Positions 53,792-62,650 of a stretch of DNA of 64,000 nucleotides are shown in pieces. The notes beneath the pieces were generated by a model, which was not told the origin of the DNA, made no database searches, and was given only the letters and a program-made list of their open reading frames with translations. Numbering within the stretch: position 1 is the first letter of the stretch; every line of letters begins with the position of its first letter. The stretch covers positions 62,001 through 126,000 of the forward strand of contig WGMT01000033.1 of assembly GCA_016124945.1 (NCBI GenBank), given 5' to 3'. Source of the DNA: a bacterium (lineage in GTDB: Bacteria; Chloroflexota; Anaerolineae; Caldilineales; Caldilineaceae). The translations under genes were made by a program, and so were the position numbers.

Positions 53792-54328
53792 TTATTCAAT
53801 CACCCGATAGGTGCTCTGCACCATCCCACTTGCATAGGACCGTGTTTCCACGTGCTGCAACTTCACGTCTTGTTCCAGTGGACCGAAGAGCGGAATGCCT
53901 GTGCCAATCAACACAGGGATGCGGGTGATGATCAGTTCATCGAGCAGACCGGCGTTGAGGAAGCTTTGGATCGTCTTGCCGCCGTCGATGTAGGCGTGCT
54001 TCATCCCTTCTGCCTGCAACTGTTCGACCAACTCGGCCGGCGTCCCCGAGCGCAATTCCACGGTGTCGGGCAGGTTGTCGGCGAGATGCGCCAACGTGCG
54101 GCTGAGGACGATGACACGTTTGTCGCCATACGGCCAGGGCTCGAAGGTACAAACGATTTCATACGTGCCACGCCCCATCACGAGGACGTCGACACTGTCT
54201 ATGAACGCCTGGTAGCCGTAATCCTCCCCTGTGTCGGCGTCACCGATGCCGGGCAGCCAGTCCAGGTCACCGTTGGAGCGGGCGATGAAGCCGTCGAGGC
54301 TGGTTGCGATGTAGACCGTGGTTTTCAT
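53792..54328 (-). CDS. Dihydrofolate-reductase-fold (RibD C-terminal) protein
   Basis: This 178-residue protein of the YwjB/RibD-C group has the N-terminal strand VYIATSLDGFIARSNGDLDW, the VLVMGRGTYEIV loop and the NADPH-binding YIDGGKTIQSFL. It is not the folate enzyme: the Asp of true DHFR is not in the expected place. It probably reduces an unidentified small molecule. It is the first of a run of small minus-strand genes and is separated from DinB by 111 bp. Confidence 0.85.
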   Translation of the reverse strand: MKTTVYIATSLDGFIARSNGDLDWLPGIGDADTGEDYGYQAFIDSVDVLVMGRGTYEIVCTFEPWPYGDKRVIVLSRTLAHLADNLPDTVELRSGTPAELVEQLQAEGMKHAYIDGGKTIQSFLNAGLLDELIITRIPVLIGTGIPLFGPLEQDVKLQHVETRSYASGMVQSTYRVIE

Positions 54329-54550
54329 GGGTGTTCTCCTGGGGAATGGAGTAACGGTTTCTTATGCTTGCATTTCATGTTTGGATGGTACCATAAAATG
54401 CTACTGTATCGAGAATGAATTAGAACGATCCACCCCAACACACCCACCTTTGCCACCATCCCCCATTTATGATAGCATCGCAGCACGACGGACCTGCCCG
54501 TTTTCTCCAATCCAATAGCCAAACCAGCCACTGCAAAGAGGACAATCCCT

Positions 54551-55876
54551 ATGTCAAGCGCTGCCGCCAAAATTACGAAGGTGGAACGCATTCTGTGTTG
54601 GGTGCCCATCGTTGATCGCGTACGCCGCGAGATGGAACGCGCCAACATCCACACCTGGGCCGAAACCGAAGTGATCCGGGTCACCACCGATGCCGGGGTG
54701 GTGGGCTACGGCGAGACGATCCAGAACTACACCTGGGGACGGGTCAAGGACACCGACCGCGTCATCGGGCGTTCGCCCTTCGAGCTGATGTGGGACGACA
54801 GCCTGGGCGCCGGTTTGCAGATGGCGCTCATCGACGCCGCTGGCAAACTCGCCGGGGTCCCCGCCTACCGGCTGCTGGGGACAAAAGTACGCGATTGGTG
54901 TGGTCTCTCGTTCTGGGATCACGACATGTCGCCCGAAGCTTACGAACGCGAGGCCAAGGTGGCGGTGAAACTGGGCTACACGTCCATCAAAATCAAGACG
55001 CGCCCCTGGTTCGATGTCTACGAAACGGTGAAGCGCATCAGCGAAGCCACACCCGACTGGTTCCACATCGACTGCGATTGGAATGACTTCCTGCTTGATG
55101 TCTCCTCGGCAGTGCCGGTGCTGCGCGAATTGGAGAACGACTTCCCCAAGATTGCGCTCTGGGAAGGCCCCATCCTCGCCCACGATGTAGCAGGCAACCG
55201 CCTGCTGCGCGAGAAGGTGCGCACCCCCGTCGCTCACCACTATGGCTCCATCCCCGGCGGCACCGCCATTACCACCGGCTACTGTGACGGTTTCGTGGTG
55301 GCCGGTGGCGTTTCGAATGTCATGCGCAGTGGTGTCTCATCGGCTACGGCCAACATGCCCTTCTTCCTGCAGATGGTGGGCACCGGCCTCACTGTGGCCA
55401 TGTCGTTGCACCTGGGCGCCGTTTTGAGCCATGCGCAGTGGCCGGCTATTAACTGCCATGAACTCTACTCGCACAACCTGCTCAAGAAGCGCATCGACGT
55501 GGTGGGCGGCTTTGCCCAGGTGCCCGAAGCGCCGGGGCTGGGCGTAGAAGTAGACGAAGCTGCGTTGGAAACCTACCGCGTCGAAAAGGCGGACCTGTCT
55601 CTGCCCAGTCGGCTGATCAAGTACAGCCGCGCCAACGGCGTCACCATCTACTTCCCAGACAACTCGTTCAGTGGTGGCTCGGCTATGTGGAACTACTTCC
55701 GTACCGCCAACCAGCCGCTCTATGAGCGGGGCGTCACCACCGAACTTGTGGACGACGACGGCAGTAAAGAGTTCGCCGATCTGCGCGCCCGCGCCCTGCA
55801 AGCGCCCGTCCTCGTTAACAGTGCCGCCGCGCCCAAGAAGAAGGGCAAGGGCGGGCGGAAGAAGAAGAATGCGTAA
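54551..55876 (+). CDS. Enolase-superfamily dehydratase-like protein with lysine-rich tail
   Basis: This 441-residue protein has the mandelate-racemase-like barrel: capping domain TKVERILCWVPIVDRVRRE, the KxK acid/base motif in YTSIKIKTRPW, the metal Asp in WFHIDCDWNDF and Glu in IALWEGPIL. The third carboxylate expected near PVAHHYGS is not obvious (His-His instead), so the active site is atypical. A late insert with INCHELYSHNLLKKR follows. The last 15 residues are almost all Lys, Gly, Arg and Pro, a tail not usual in the family. It starts the plus-strand block with RidA, SDR and an ABC transporter, consistent with sugar-acid breakdown. Confidence 0.8.
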   Translation: MSSAAAKITKVERILCWVPIVDRVRREMERANIHTWAETEVIRVTTDAGVVGYGETIQNYTWGRVKDTDRVIGRSPFELMWDDSLGAGLQMALIDAAGKLAGVPAYRLLGTKVRDWCGLSFWDHDMSPEAYEREAKVAVKLGYTSIKIKTRPWFDVYETVKRISEATPDWFHIDCDWNDFLLDVSSAVPVLRELENDFPKIALWEGPILAHDVAGNRLLREKVRTPVAHHYGSIPGGTAITTGYCDGFVVAGGVSNVMRSGVSSATANMPFFLQMVGTGLTVAMSLHLGAVLSHAQWPAINCHELYSHNLLKKRIDVVGGFAQVPEAPGLGVEVDEAALETYRVEKADLSLPSRLIKYSRANGVTIYFPDNSFSGGSAMWNYFRTANQPLYERGVTTELVDDDGSKEFADLRARALQAPVLVNSAAAPKKKGKGGRKKKNA

Positions 55877-56073
55877 TTCGTAATCCGTGATTCGTGATCC
55901 GTGGGTTAAGCGTGATCTACTGTGATTTGAACGCCTCCACGTTGAAACGGAGCGGAGATGGCGCGTTGTGTGTACTGTATAATGGGCTACGCGCTATCTA
56001 GACGTACCAAGTTCCAAACCAACGAACCAACAAACTCGACCCACGGATCACGAATCACGAATCACGAATCACG
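55872..56073. repeat. 33-bp inverted repeat (CGTGATTCGTGATCC type), 136-nt loop
   Basis: 55872-55904 and 56041-56073 are reverse complements with three mismatches. Each arm is a run of GATTCGT heptamers. The loop holds a perfect TATAAT at 55978-55983, about 130 bp before the RidA gene, but no good -35. Confidence 0.8.
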
Positions 56074-56115
56074 CAACCCAACCAATTCACCAATCCCACG
56101 AAAGGACTCTCAACC

Positions 56116-56571
56116 ATGTCTTACGCAGCCAAGCTCAAAGAAATGGGCTACGAACTAAACACCATCGATCTTAACGGTGGTAAATTGATGCACGCCAAAC
56201 AGACTGGCAATTTGATCTACACCTCCGGCCAGGTTTCGCGCTGGGGCGACAAGCACATCAAGGGCAAGCTTGGGCGTGATGTTTCGGTGGAAGAGGGCTA
56301 CGAAGCCGCCAAGCTGTGCACGCTCAACTGCCTACAAGCCGTCCATTCGCTGGCCGGTAGCCTCGACAACGTGGTGCAGGTGGTGAAGGTCTTCGGCATG
56401 GTCAATGTGGCGCCGGACTTCGTCAACACGCCTCCTGTGATCCACGGCTGTAGCGACCTGCTCATCGAAGTCTTCGGCGAGGCCGGACGCCACGCCCGTA
56501 GCGCCATCGGCCTCACCGTCCCCGATGACTGGGCGTGTGAGATCGAGATCATCTTCGAGGTCAAGGGCTAA
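56116..56571 (+). CDS. RidA-family protein (YjgF/YER057c)
   Basis: This 151-residue protein of the RidA superfamily has the barrel core LIYTSGQVSRWGDKHIKG, LDNVVQVVKVFGMVN and the near-C-terminal HARSAIGLTVPDD, where the Arg (about residue 127) takes the place of RidA Arg105. RidA hydrolyses enamine/imine intermediates released by PLP enzymes. The SelA-like PLP enzyme in this window could be a source of such intermediates, but it sits elsewhere. The SDR gene starts 2 nt after its stop, so the two are coupled. ATG follows CGAAAGGA. Confidence 0.9.
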   Translation: MSYAAKLKEMGYELNTIDLNGGKLMHAKQTGNLIYTSGQVSRWGDKHIKGKLGRDVSVEEGYEAAKLCTLNCLQAVHSLAGSLDNVVQVVKVFGMVNVAPDFVNTPPVIHGCSDLLIEVFGEAGRHARSAIGLTVPDDWACEIEIIFEVKG

Positions 56572-56572
56572 G

Positions 56573-57355
56573 ATGACGCTTACAGGCAAAGCGGCAATCA
56601 TCACCGGCGCTGCCCACGGCATCGGGCGCGCCACGGCGCTGCGTCTGGCCCGTGAAGGTGCAAGTGTGCTTGTGGCCGACATCCAAGACGATCTCGGTCA
56701 CGACACCGTGCGCGCCATTGAAGCAGCGGGTGGCATTGCCCATTATGTCCACGCCGATGTCGGCGTCCATGAAGACGTTCGCCACATGATCGAGCGCGGC
56801 GTGGAACGTTTTGGGCGGCTCGACATCCTGGTGAACAACGCCTACTGGAGCAAACCCGGTTCGGTGGTCGAACTGGAAGAGGCCGATTGGGATCGGGCCA
56901 TGGCGATTATGCTCAAGGCCCTCTACCTGGCGGGCAAGTATGCCTTCCCCGAAATGAAGAAAGTGGGCGGTGGCGCGGTTGTGAACATGGCCTCCGTCCA
57001 CGGCTCGGCGGCGTGGCCCAACAACGCCGTCTACGAAACGGCCAAGGCCGGTGTCATCAACCTGACCCGGCAGATGGCAATTGACGGCGGACCGCTTGGG
57101 ATCCGTGTCAACGCTGTCAGCCCGGGCTGGATCTTGACGCATGAGTTCACGCCAACGCCCGACACCGACGCGTGGGTTAAGCGGCTCTATGCGGTGGGGC
57201 GAGCCGGTCAGCCTGAAGAGATGGCTGCCGTGATCAACTTCCTGGTGTCAGACGAAGCCAGCTTTGTCACCGGGCACAATCTAGTGGCCGATGGTGGGTT
57301 GAGCATTCAACTGCAAGATTCGCGTAACCTGGCGCCGCCCGGTTTTTCGTGGTGA
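56573..57355 (+). CDS. Short-chain dehydrogenase/reductase
   Basis: This 260-residue classical SDR has the cofactor motif TGAAHGIG (residues 11-18), NNAYW for the NAG position, Tyr153 and Lys157 in YETAK, and the C-terminal GHNLVADGGLS. It should oxidise or reduce a hydroxyl or carbonyl group of a sugar or sugar acid with NAD(P). It begins 2 nt after the RidA stop; the frame extends upstream inside RidA without support. It ends before a gene-free stretch that holds a CAGTGCC-type repeat and the promoter of the transporter operon. Confidence 0.92.
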   Translation: MTLTGKAAIITGAAHGIGRATALRLAREGASVLVADIQDDLGHDTVRAIEAAGGIAHYVHADVGVHEDVRHMIERGVERFGRLDILVNNAYWSKPGSVVELEEADWDRAMAIMLKALYLAGKYAFPEMKKVGGGAVVNMASVHGSAAWPNNAVYETAKAGVINLTRQMAIDGGPLGIRVNAVSPGWILTHEFTPTPDTDAWVKRLYAVGRAGQPEEMAAVINFLVSDEASFVTGHNLVADGGLSIQLQDSRNLAPPGFSW

Positions 57356-57377
57356 CAATCGAGGCTGATCGGAAAGA

Positions 57378-57443
57378 CAGTGTCAGGCACGGGCCGGTGA
57401 ATTGCCCGTTACATCTTGTTTGCCTGGCCCGTGCCTGGCACTG
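57378..57443. repeat. CAGTGYCAGGCACGGGCC inverted repeat
   Basis: 57378-57395 and 57426-57443 are reverse complements with one mismatch and a 30-nt loop. The outer CAGTGTCAGGCAC/GTGCCTGGCACTG matches the repeat at 7485-7550. Confidence 0.75.
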
Positions 57444-57484
57444 TTGGCCCCAAGCTTGAATTACTTCTACTGGAAGTAGTGAGA

Positions 57485-57514
57485 TTGACTTTCCCGTAAC
57501 TGCGGTCCTATAAT
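57485..57514 (+). promoter_or_regulatory. Sigma-70 promoter of the second sugar ABC operon
   Basis: TTGACT (57485-57490), an 18-bp spacer and a perfect TATAAT (57509-57514). Predicted transcription start near 57521 gives an 85-nt leader before the GTG at 57605. Confidence 0.75.
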
Positions 57515-57604
57515 GGTAAAGACGTAGCAGCAAGCTGTCTTCCCCCAACACATTCCACTCTACATGCAACAAAATTGTTTCCTCAATCGATCAGGAGGTT
57601 CCTC

Positions 57605-59056
57605 GTGAACAACAAGATGTTTACCCGTCGCGCTTTTCTGAAGAACACGGCGTTGGTGGGTGCGGGCGCAGCGCTGGCTGCCTGTGCACCTGCTGCCGCC
57701 CCTAGTGCACCGCCTGCCGGCGAAGCTGCCGCTACAGCCGCACCCGCTGCTGCGCCTTCGTTGCCTTTCGAAGTTGCCGCCGAGGCCATGAATCCCCTTG
57801 GTCTGGAAGCCGGCACACCGGTGGAAGGTGTCTTCTTTGAAGGCGGTTTCGGCCGCGCTTACCTGGACAACGCCGCCGAAATCTTCCGCACACTCCATCC
57901 TACAAACGAGATGAGTGTTGCCGGTATTCAGCGTGTGGGCGATCAGTTGCGTCCTCGCTTCATCGGCGGCAACCCGCCCGATGTGATCGACAACAGCGGC
58001 GCCGGTAACCTCGATCAAGCCGCGTTGGTGGCCGAAGGATCGTTGATCGATCTGGCTCCGCTCTTCGCAGCGCCTTCGCTCGACACCCCCGGCAAGACCT
58101 TCGGCGAAACCCTCTTCCCCGGTTCACAGGAAAGCGGCATGTACGGCGGCACCCAGTATGTGCTGCTCATGGCCTACACCATTGCCGGTATCTGGCACAG
58201 CCAGACCCTCTTCGAGGAAAATGGCTGGACCTACCCCACCACCTGGGACGAGATGCTGGGCTTCTGTGACATGGTGAAGAGCACCACCGACATAGCGCCG
58301 TGGACCTACCAGGGTCGTTTCCCGCAGTACATGAACTTCGGTGTGTTGTGGCCGCTCATCTACAAGAATGGCGGCATTCAGGCCGTGGTCGACATCGACA
58401 ACCTGGTCGATGGCGCCTGGGAAAACCCGGCTGTGCTCAAGTCTGCCCAAATGATCCAGGAACTCCACCTTCAGGACTTCATCATGCAAGGCACTGAAGG
58501 CCTCACCCACACCGAATCTCAGGCCGAGTGGCTCCAGGGCAATGCCGTCTTCCTACCCTGTGGCACCTGGCTCGAAAACGAAATGCGCGAATTGACCCCT
58601 GAAAACTTCAACATGGTGGTCAAGCCCGTTCCCGGTGAAACCGAGGACGTTTATGCCGGTATCGGCGCCTGGGCCGGTGAAAACTTCATCGTGCCTTCGG
58701 CGGCGGAAAATCCCATCGGCGGCATGGAATACCTGCGCTGCCTCATGTCCAAAGAAAACGCCAAGTGGTTCGCCCAGAATGTGGGCGCCATCATGCCCGT
58801 CATCGGCGGCACTGAGGGCGTGGAACTGAGTTCGGCCGTCAGCTCGGCCACGGCGATTGCCGAAGCAGCCGGTGATGCCATCTTCGATTACCAGATCGAC
58901 GCCTGGTACACCCCGCTTAACGACGAGATGCGCGACCGCACCGGCGACCTGCTCACTGGCCGTATGACACCTGAGCAGTGGGTGGAAGCCATGCAGGCCA
59001 AAGCCGATGAAGTCAAGGCCGACGATTCGATTCCGAAGTACGAACGCACTTCTTGA
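57605..59056 (+). CDS. ABC transporter sugar-binding lipoprotein (NgcE-like)
   Basis: This 483-residue protein has a Tat-like signal (MFTRRAFLKNTALVG) and a lipobox LAACA with Cys27, then an Ala/Pro linker. The binding domain contains VEGVFFEGGFGRAYLD, LFEENGWTYPTTWDEMLG and IGAWAGENFIVPSAAENP, which recall the N-acetylglucosamine/chitobiose-binding protein NgcE; an identification at family level only. GTG 57605 is selected by CAGGAGG 6 nt upstream; ATG 57617 is possible. It heads a three-gene operon with two permeases and no ATPase gene, so a shared ATPase is expected. Confidence 0.85.
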   Translation: MNNKMFTRRAFLKNTALVGAGAALAACAPAAAPSAPPAGEAAATAAPAAAPSLPFEVAAEAMNPLGLEAGTPVEGVFFEGGFGRAYLDNAAEIFRTLHPTNEMSVAGIQRVGDQLRPRFIGGNPPDVIDNSGAGNLDQAALVAEGSLIDLAPLFAAPSLDTPGKTFGETLFPGSQESGMYGGTQYVLLMAYTIAGIWHSQTLFEENGWTYPTTWDEMLGFCDMVKSTTDIAPWTYQGRFPQYMNFGVLWPLIYKNGGIQAVVDIDNLVDGAWENPAVLKSAQMIQELHLQDFIMQGTEGLTHTESQAEWLQGNAVFLPCGTWLENEMRELTPENFNMVVKPVPGETEDVYAGIGAWAGENFIVPSAAENPIGGMEYLRCLMSKENAKWFAQNVGAIMPVIGGTEGVELSSAVSSATAIAEAAGDAIFDYQIDAWYTPLNDEMRDRTGDLLTGRMTPEQWVEAMQAKADEVKADDSIPKYERTS

Positions 59057-59170
59057 TATGCGTAGGGGATTGCGTGCAACGCACGCAATCCCCTACAAAC
59101 ATTCATGAACCAAACGGCGTCTGGCCTGTGGCTTTATTGCACAGGCCAGATCTGTTCTATGGAGGGGTCT

Positions 59171-60046
59171 ATGTACCGTGGCAAGTACCGGTTGATCATT
59201 CCGTTCCTCGCTCCGTCGATTTTGCTCTATGTCACCTTTGTTCTCTACCCCTATGTACAGTCTATGTACATCAGCTTAACCCAATGGCGTGGACTGGCCA
59301 ACCCGCCGGTCTTCATCGGCCTCGAAAACTTTGCCAATCTGTTGAACGACAGGAACTTCTGGAATGCGTTGGGCAATAATGCCTTTTATATTGTCGTGTT
59401 GCCGATAGTGACGCTAGGCTTGGCCCTCTTTTTTGCCTTTGTGCTGACACAAGGGGTGCCGCTCTCAAAGTTTTACCGCATCACCTACTTCTTTCCGCAG
59501 GTGATGTCTGTGGTGGCGATTGGGGTGTTGTGGAGCTTTGTCTATCACCCCACCATCGGCATTCTCACCTCTTTTTTGGAGACCATCGGCATTGACAGGC
59601 CGCCCGTCTGGTTGGGAAATCCCGACACGGTGCTGTCCGCCATCAGTGGGGTGACGATCTGGCAGGAGGTGGGCTTCTTTATGGTCCTCTTTATTGCGGC
59701 CATGGAGTCGATCCCCATGACCTACTACGAAGCGGCCATGCTTGATGGCGCCAGCCGTTGGCATATATTCTGGAAGATTACGCTCCCCATGATCTGGGAC
59801 ACGCTGCAAACCGGCCTGATCTTCATTATGATCGGGGCGACCAATATGTTCGCGATTACCCAGACTATGACCCAGGGGGGGCCTAGCCGCTCGTCGGAAG
59901 TGTTGTCTACTTATTTATATACAGAGGCGTTTATCAACAGTAAATTTGGGTATGGCACAGCGGTGGCGGTGGCGCTTTTCTTTCTTACGCTGCTAATCTC
60001 CCTGGTGCTAAGCCGCCTGTTGAGCCGCGAGAGTTTGGAGTACTAA
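59171..60046 (+). CDS. Sugar ABC transporter permease, MalF type
   Basis: This 291-residue permease has the EAA loop YEAAMLDGASRWHIFWKITL and about six helices beginning IIPFLAPSILLYVTFVLYPY. GGAGGGGTCT leads to ATG 59171; earlier in-frame starts lack a site. It lies 114 bp after the binding-protein gene and 1 nt before the second permease. Confidence 0.92.
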   Translation: MYRGKYRLIIPFLAPSILLYVTFVLYPYVQSMYISLTQWRGLANPPVFIGLENFANLLNDRNFWNALGNNAFYIVVLPIVTLGLALFFAFVLTQGVPLSKFYRITYFFPQVMSVVAIGVLWSFVYHPTIGILTSFLETIGIDRPPVWLGNPDTVLSAISGVTIWQEVGFFMVLFIAAMESIPMTYYEAAMLDGASRWHIFWKITLPMIWDTLQTGLIFIMIGATNMFAITQTMTQGGPSRSSEVLSTYLYTEAFINSKFGYGTAVAVALFFLTLLISLVLSRLLSRESLEY

Positions 60047-60047
60047 T

Positions 60048-60941
60048 ATGGCAACTGAATCCATTGCGAAAACACCGGTTCAAACGGTCCCTGTGCGTGG
60101 CGCCAACCAGGATCGGTTCAGCATCGGCAATATACTCCTGAATGCTTTTCTCGTAATCTGGTCGGTGATTGTGATCTTTCCGATGGTGTGGCTGATCTAC
60201 ACTTCGTTTAAGACCGATCGGGAGATCTTCTTCAGCCCCTGGGCGTTGCCCGCAACGTTGGTTTGGGACAACTTCCGCCGTGGCTGGATCGATGCCAACA
60301 TCGGCACCTACTTTGCCAACAGTTTCCTCGTGGTGTTGCCTTCACTGGCCCTGATCCTGATGCTCTCGGCAATGACGGCCTATGTGCTGGCGCGGTTCCC
60401 GTTCCCCACGAACCGGATCATCTTCTATGCCTTCATGGCGGGGATGCTCTTTCCCGTCTTCCTGGCGTTGATTCCGCTCTTCTTCCTGGTGAAGGATCTG
60501 AGCATGCTCAACACCTTCCAGGGGCTCATCCTCGTTTACGTGGCCTACTCGCTGCCGTTTAGCGTCTTCTTTATGACAGGCTTCTTCCGTACGCTTCCTT
60601 CGGAACTGCACGAAGCCGCCATCATCGACGGCGCCAACCAGTATCAGGTCTTCTTTCAGATTATGCTGCCGCTGGCGCAGGCGGGCTTGATCAGCATCGG
60701 CATCTTCAACTTCCTGGGCATGTGGAATCAATACCTGCTGCCCGTGGTCTTAATGACCGACCCAACCAAGTACGTGCTTACTCAGGGTCTGGCCTACATG
60801 CTGCATCAGCAGTATTACCAGAACGACTGGAGCGCGCTCTTCGCTGCCGTCACCATGATCATGGTGCCGACGCTGCTCGTCTATGTGATCTTCCAGAATC
60901 AGATTCAGAAGGGGATTACGGTGGGGGCGCTGAAAGGGTAG
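60048..60941 (+). CDS. Carbohydrate ABC transporter permease, MalG type
   Basis: This 297-residue permease has the EAA loop HEAAIIDGANQYQVFFQIML and the terminal FQNQIQKGITVGALKG typical of MalG proteins. Its start is 1 nt after the preceding stop, with GGAG inside the upstream gene. It completes the transporter with the NgcE-like binding protein. A heptamer hairpin follows its stop. Confidence 0.93.
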   Translation: MATESIAKTPVQTVPVRGANQDRFSIGNILLNAFLVIWSVIVIFPMVWLIYTSFKTDREIFFSPWALPATLVWDNFRRGWIDANIGTYFANSFLVVLPSLALILMLSAMTAYVLARFPFPTNRIIFYAFMAGMLFPVFLALIPLFFLVKDLSMLNTFQGLILVYVAYSLPFSVFFMTGFFRTLPSELHEAAIIDGANQYQVFFQIMLPLAQAGLISIGIFNFLGMWNQYLLPVVLMTDPTKYVLTQGLAYMLHQQYYQNDWSALFAAVTMIMVPTLLVYVIFQNQIQKGITVGALKG

Positions 60942-61024
60942 TGATTGGTGATTGGGGATCAGGGACTGGGGCAGAAAGCGGATCTACCTTCTGCCCCAAT
61001 CACTGATCACCAATCACCAATCAC
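60941..61024. repeat. 34-bp heptamer hairpin between convergent genes
   Basis: GTGATTGGTGATTGGGGATC (from 60941) is faced by GATCACCAATCACCAATCAC (to 61024), a 34-bp arm pair with three mismatches and a 16-nt loop. It lies between convergent permease and creatininase genes and probably ends both transcripts. Confidence 0.75.
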
Positions 61025-61027
61025 TTT

Positions 61028-61792
61028 TTAGCTCTTGTAGAACGCAACAAAGAACTCCGCTACGCGCCGCACGATGACGTCTAGGAGCTTCTGTCCTTCT
61101 TCTGCCGTCGCCGCGGCGGGGGTGTCGGTGTAGCCGACAGTCTTTTGCCATGCGCCGTGCGTCTGTACGACGGCGCCGGCAAAGTTGCTGAATAGCCCCT
61201 GATCCGCGGGGACAGATTGGGTGCGCGCCAATCCTTCCTGGTTGACAAGGTCCGGGCGGATGGCCATCATCAGCGCCGTCTCAAACCGGCCGGCATGGCC
61301 GGGAACCAGCGTGCCGTCGAAACCCGTCTCTTCGACGAGGGTGGCGCGGGCCACGTCCCAGTAAGCGGCGGCGGCAATGCGCACCGGGTGACCGAGTCGG
61401 CTGGCCATGTCTAGGGCGACGACGCGGTTTGAATCGGTGTTGCCGCCGTGGCCGTTCAAGATAATCATTTTGCGGAAGCCGCTCTTGACCAAACCTTCGC
61501 AGACGTCGATGACGGTGGTGATGTAGTTGGGGCTGGGCAGCGAAAGCACGCCCGCCCACGGAAAGTGATGGTGCGAATTGCCCGTCCACAACACTGGCGC
61601 CACCAGCACAGGCACGTCGTTGGCGGCAAGTTGCGCCGCCTTAGCTGCCACCGTGCCGCACAATGTCGTATCGGTGATCACAGGTAGATGGGGCCCATGC
61701 TGCTCAATCGACGCTGTGGGCAACACCACCACTGCATTCGGCGCCATCTCGGCGATCTGCTCACGCGTCAATTCGGCCAGTTGCACAGTCAT
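61028..61792 (-). CDS. Creatininase-family amidohydrolase
   Basis: This 254-residue enzyme has the metal ligands of the family: Glu30 and His32 in SIEQHGPHLP, Asp41, His in LNGHGGNTDSN and Glu in GHAGRFETAL. Members cleave cyclic or linear amides such as creatinine, guanosine-derived formamides or mycofactocin precursors; the precise reaction is unknown. It faces the sugar ABC operon and may be part of the same catabolic regulon. A leader with heptamer repeats (61800-61990) lies upstream. Confidence 0.9.
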   Translation of the reverse strand: MTVQLAELTREQIAEMAPNAVVVLPTASIEQHGPHLPVITDTTLCGTVAAKAAQLAANDVPVLVAPVLWTGNSHHHFPWAGVLSLPSPNYITTVIDVCEGLVKSGFRKMIILNGHGGNTDSNRVVALDMASRLGHPVRIAAAAYWDVARATLVEETGFDGTLVPGHAGRFETALMMAIRPDLVNQEGLARTQSVPADQGLFSNFAGAVVQTHGAWQKTVGYTDTPAAATAEEGQKLLDVIVRRVAEFFVAFYKS

Positions 61793-61819
61793 GTATGGTT
61801 CCTCTCGTCTGGGGTTTGA

Positions 61820-61980
61820 GAGGGACTGGGGACTGGGGGCCGGGGACTTGGGATCGGGTCAGATGCCTGAAATTGTTCAATCGCCTAATCCAGTGTTCAC
61901 AAGATCGGCCAATTCAATGAAGTCAGGTGCTCAACCTAATCGCCAGTCCCCAATCCCTAATCCCCACTCCCCCAATGAGG
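61820..61980. repeat. Degenerate GACTGGG heptamers flanking a divergent gap
   Basis: GGGACTGGGGACTGGGGG (from about 61823) is partly mirrored by CCAGTCCCCAATCCC-type sequence (61943-61976). The stretch 61793-61987 has no gene and separates the creatininase and CBM9-like genes. Confidence 0.6.
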
Positions 61981-61987
61981 TGCTTCG

Positions 61988-62650
61988 ATGATCTCGACAA
62001 GTTTGCCCCGATTCACTGTTCCGGTCAAGCCGGACGCATGGAATGTATCAAGTTTCGCCGCTTGGGAGTGGACGGCGTTGGAACCGTTGCCACCCTTCAC
62101 CCTGGCCGACGGCAGTGGACCGGCGATCCAGCAGACCACCGTGCGCCTATGTCACGATGCAGACGCACTCTACATCCGCTTTGATTGTGCCGACGACGAT
62201 CCGTGGGGCACGCTCAAACGCCGCGATGATCCGATCTACAACGAGGAAGTGGTGGAACTCTTCATCGCCGCCGGCGAAGATACGCCGGTGGACTACTACG
62301 AGTTCGAGATCAGCCCCAATGGCATTCTCTTCGATGCCAAAGTACACAACCCGGCCGGAGATCGCAGCGATCTGCGCGTGGACGTAGATTGGGACGCGCC
62401 CAACCTACGCTGGCGCGGCGAACGCAGCGGCAAAGGACGTTGGTCCGCTTTCATGATCCTGCCGTGGACGGCGATTGCAGCGTCAAATCAAAAACCCGCC
62501 GTGTGGCGGGCTAATTTCTATCGTATTGAACGGCCACGTGAAGGGCGCAGTCCTCACCCTACCGAATTCAGTTGCTGGTCGCCCACGCTGACCGAACCAG
62601 CGGACTTTCACCGACCCACCCACTTCGGTTTTCTTACCTTTTCTGTATGA
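61988..62650 (+). CDS. Carbohydrate-binding family-9-like protein
   Basis: This 220-residue beta-sandwich protein resembles CBM9 modules at DADALYIRFDCADDDPWG, YNEEVVELFIAAGEDTPVDY and YYEFEISPNGILFDAKVHNP. It has no signal peptide or catalytic domain, so as written it is cytosolic, unlike xylanase-borne CBM9. Its end overlaps the convergent methyltransferase gene by 17 bp. ATG 61988 is weakly supported: no good ribosome-binding site is seen. Confidence 0.8.
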   Translation: MISTSLPRFTVPVKPDAWNVSSFAAWEWTALEPLPPFTLADGSGPAIQQTTVRLCHDADALYIRFDCADDDPWGTLKRRDDPIYNEEVVELFIAAGEDTPVDYYEFEISPNGILFDAKVHNPAGDRSDLRVDVDWDAPNLRWRGERSGKGRWSAFMILPWTAIAASNQKPAVWRANFYRIERPREGRSPHPTEFSCWSPTLTEPADFHRPTHFGFLTFSV

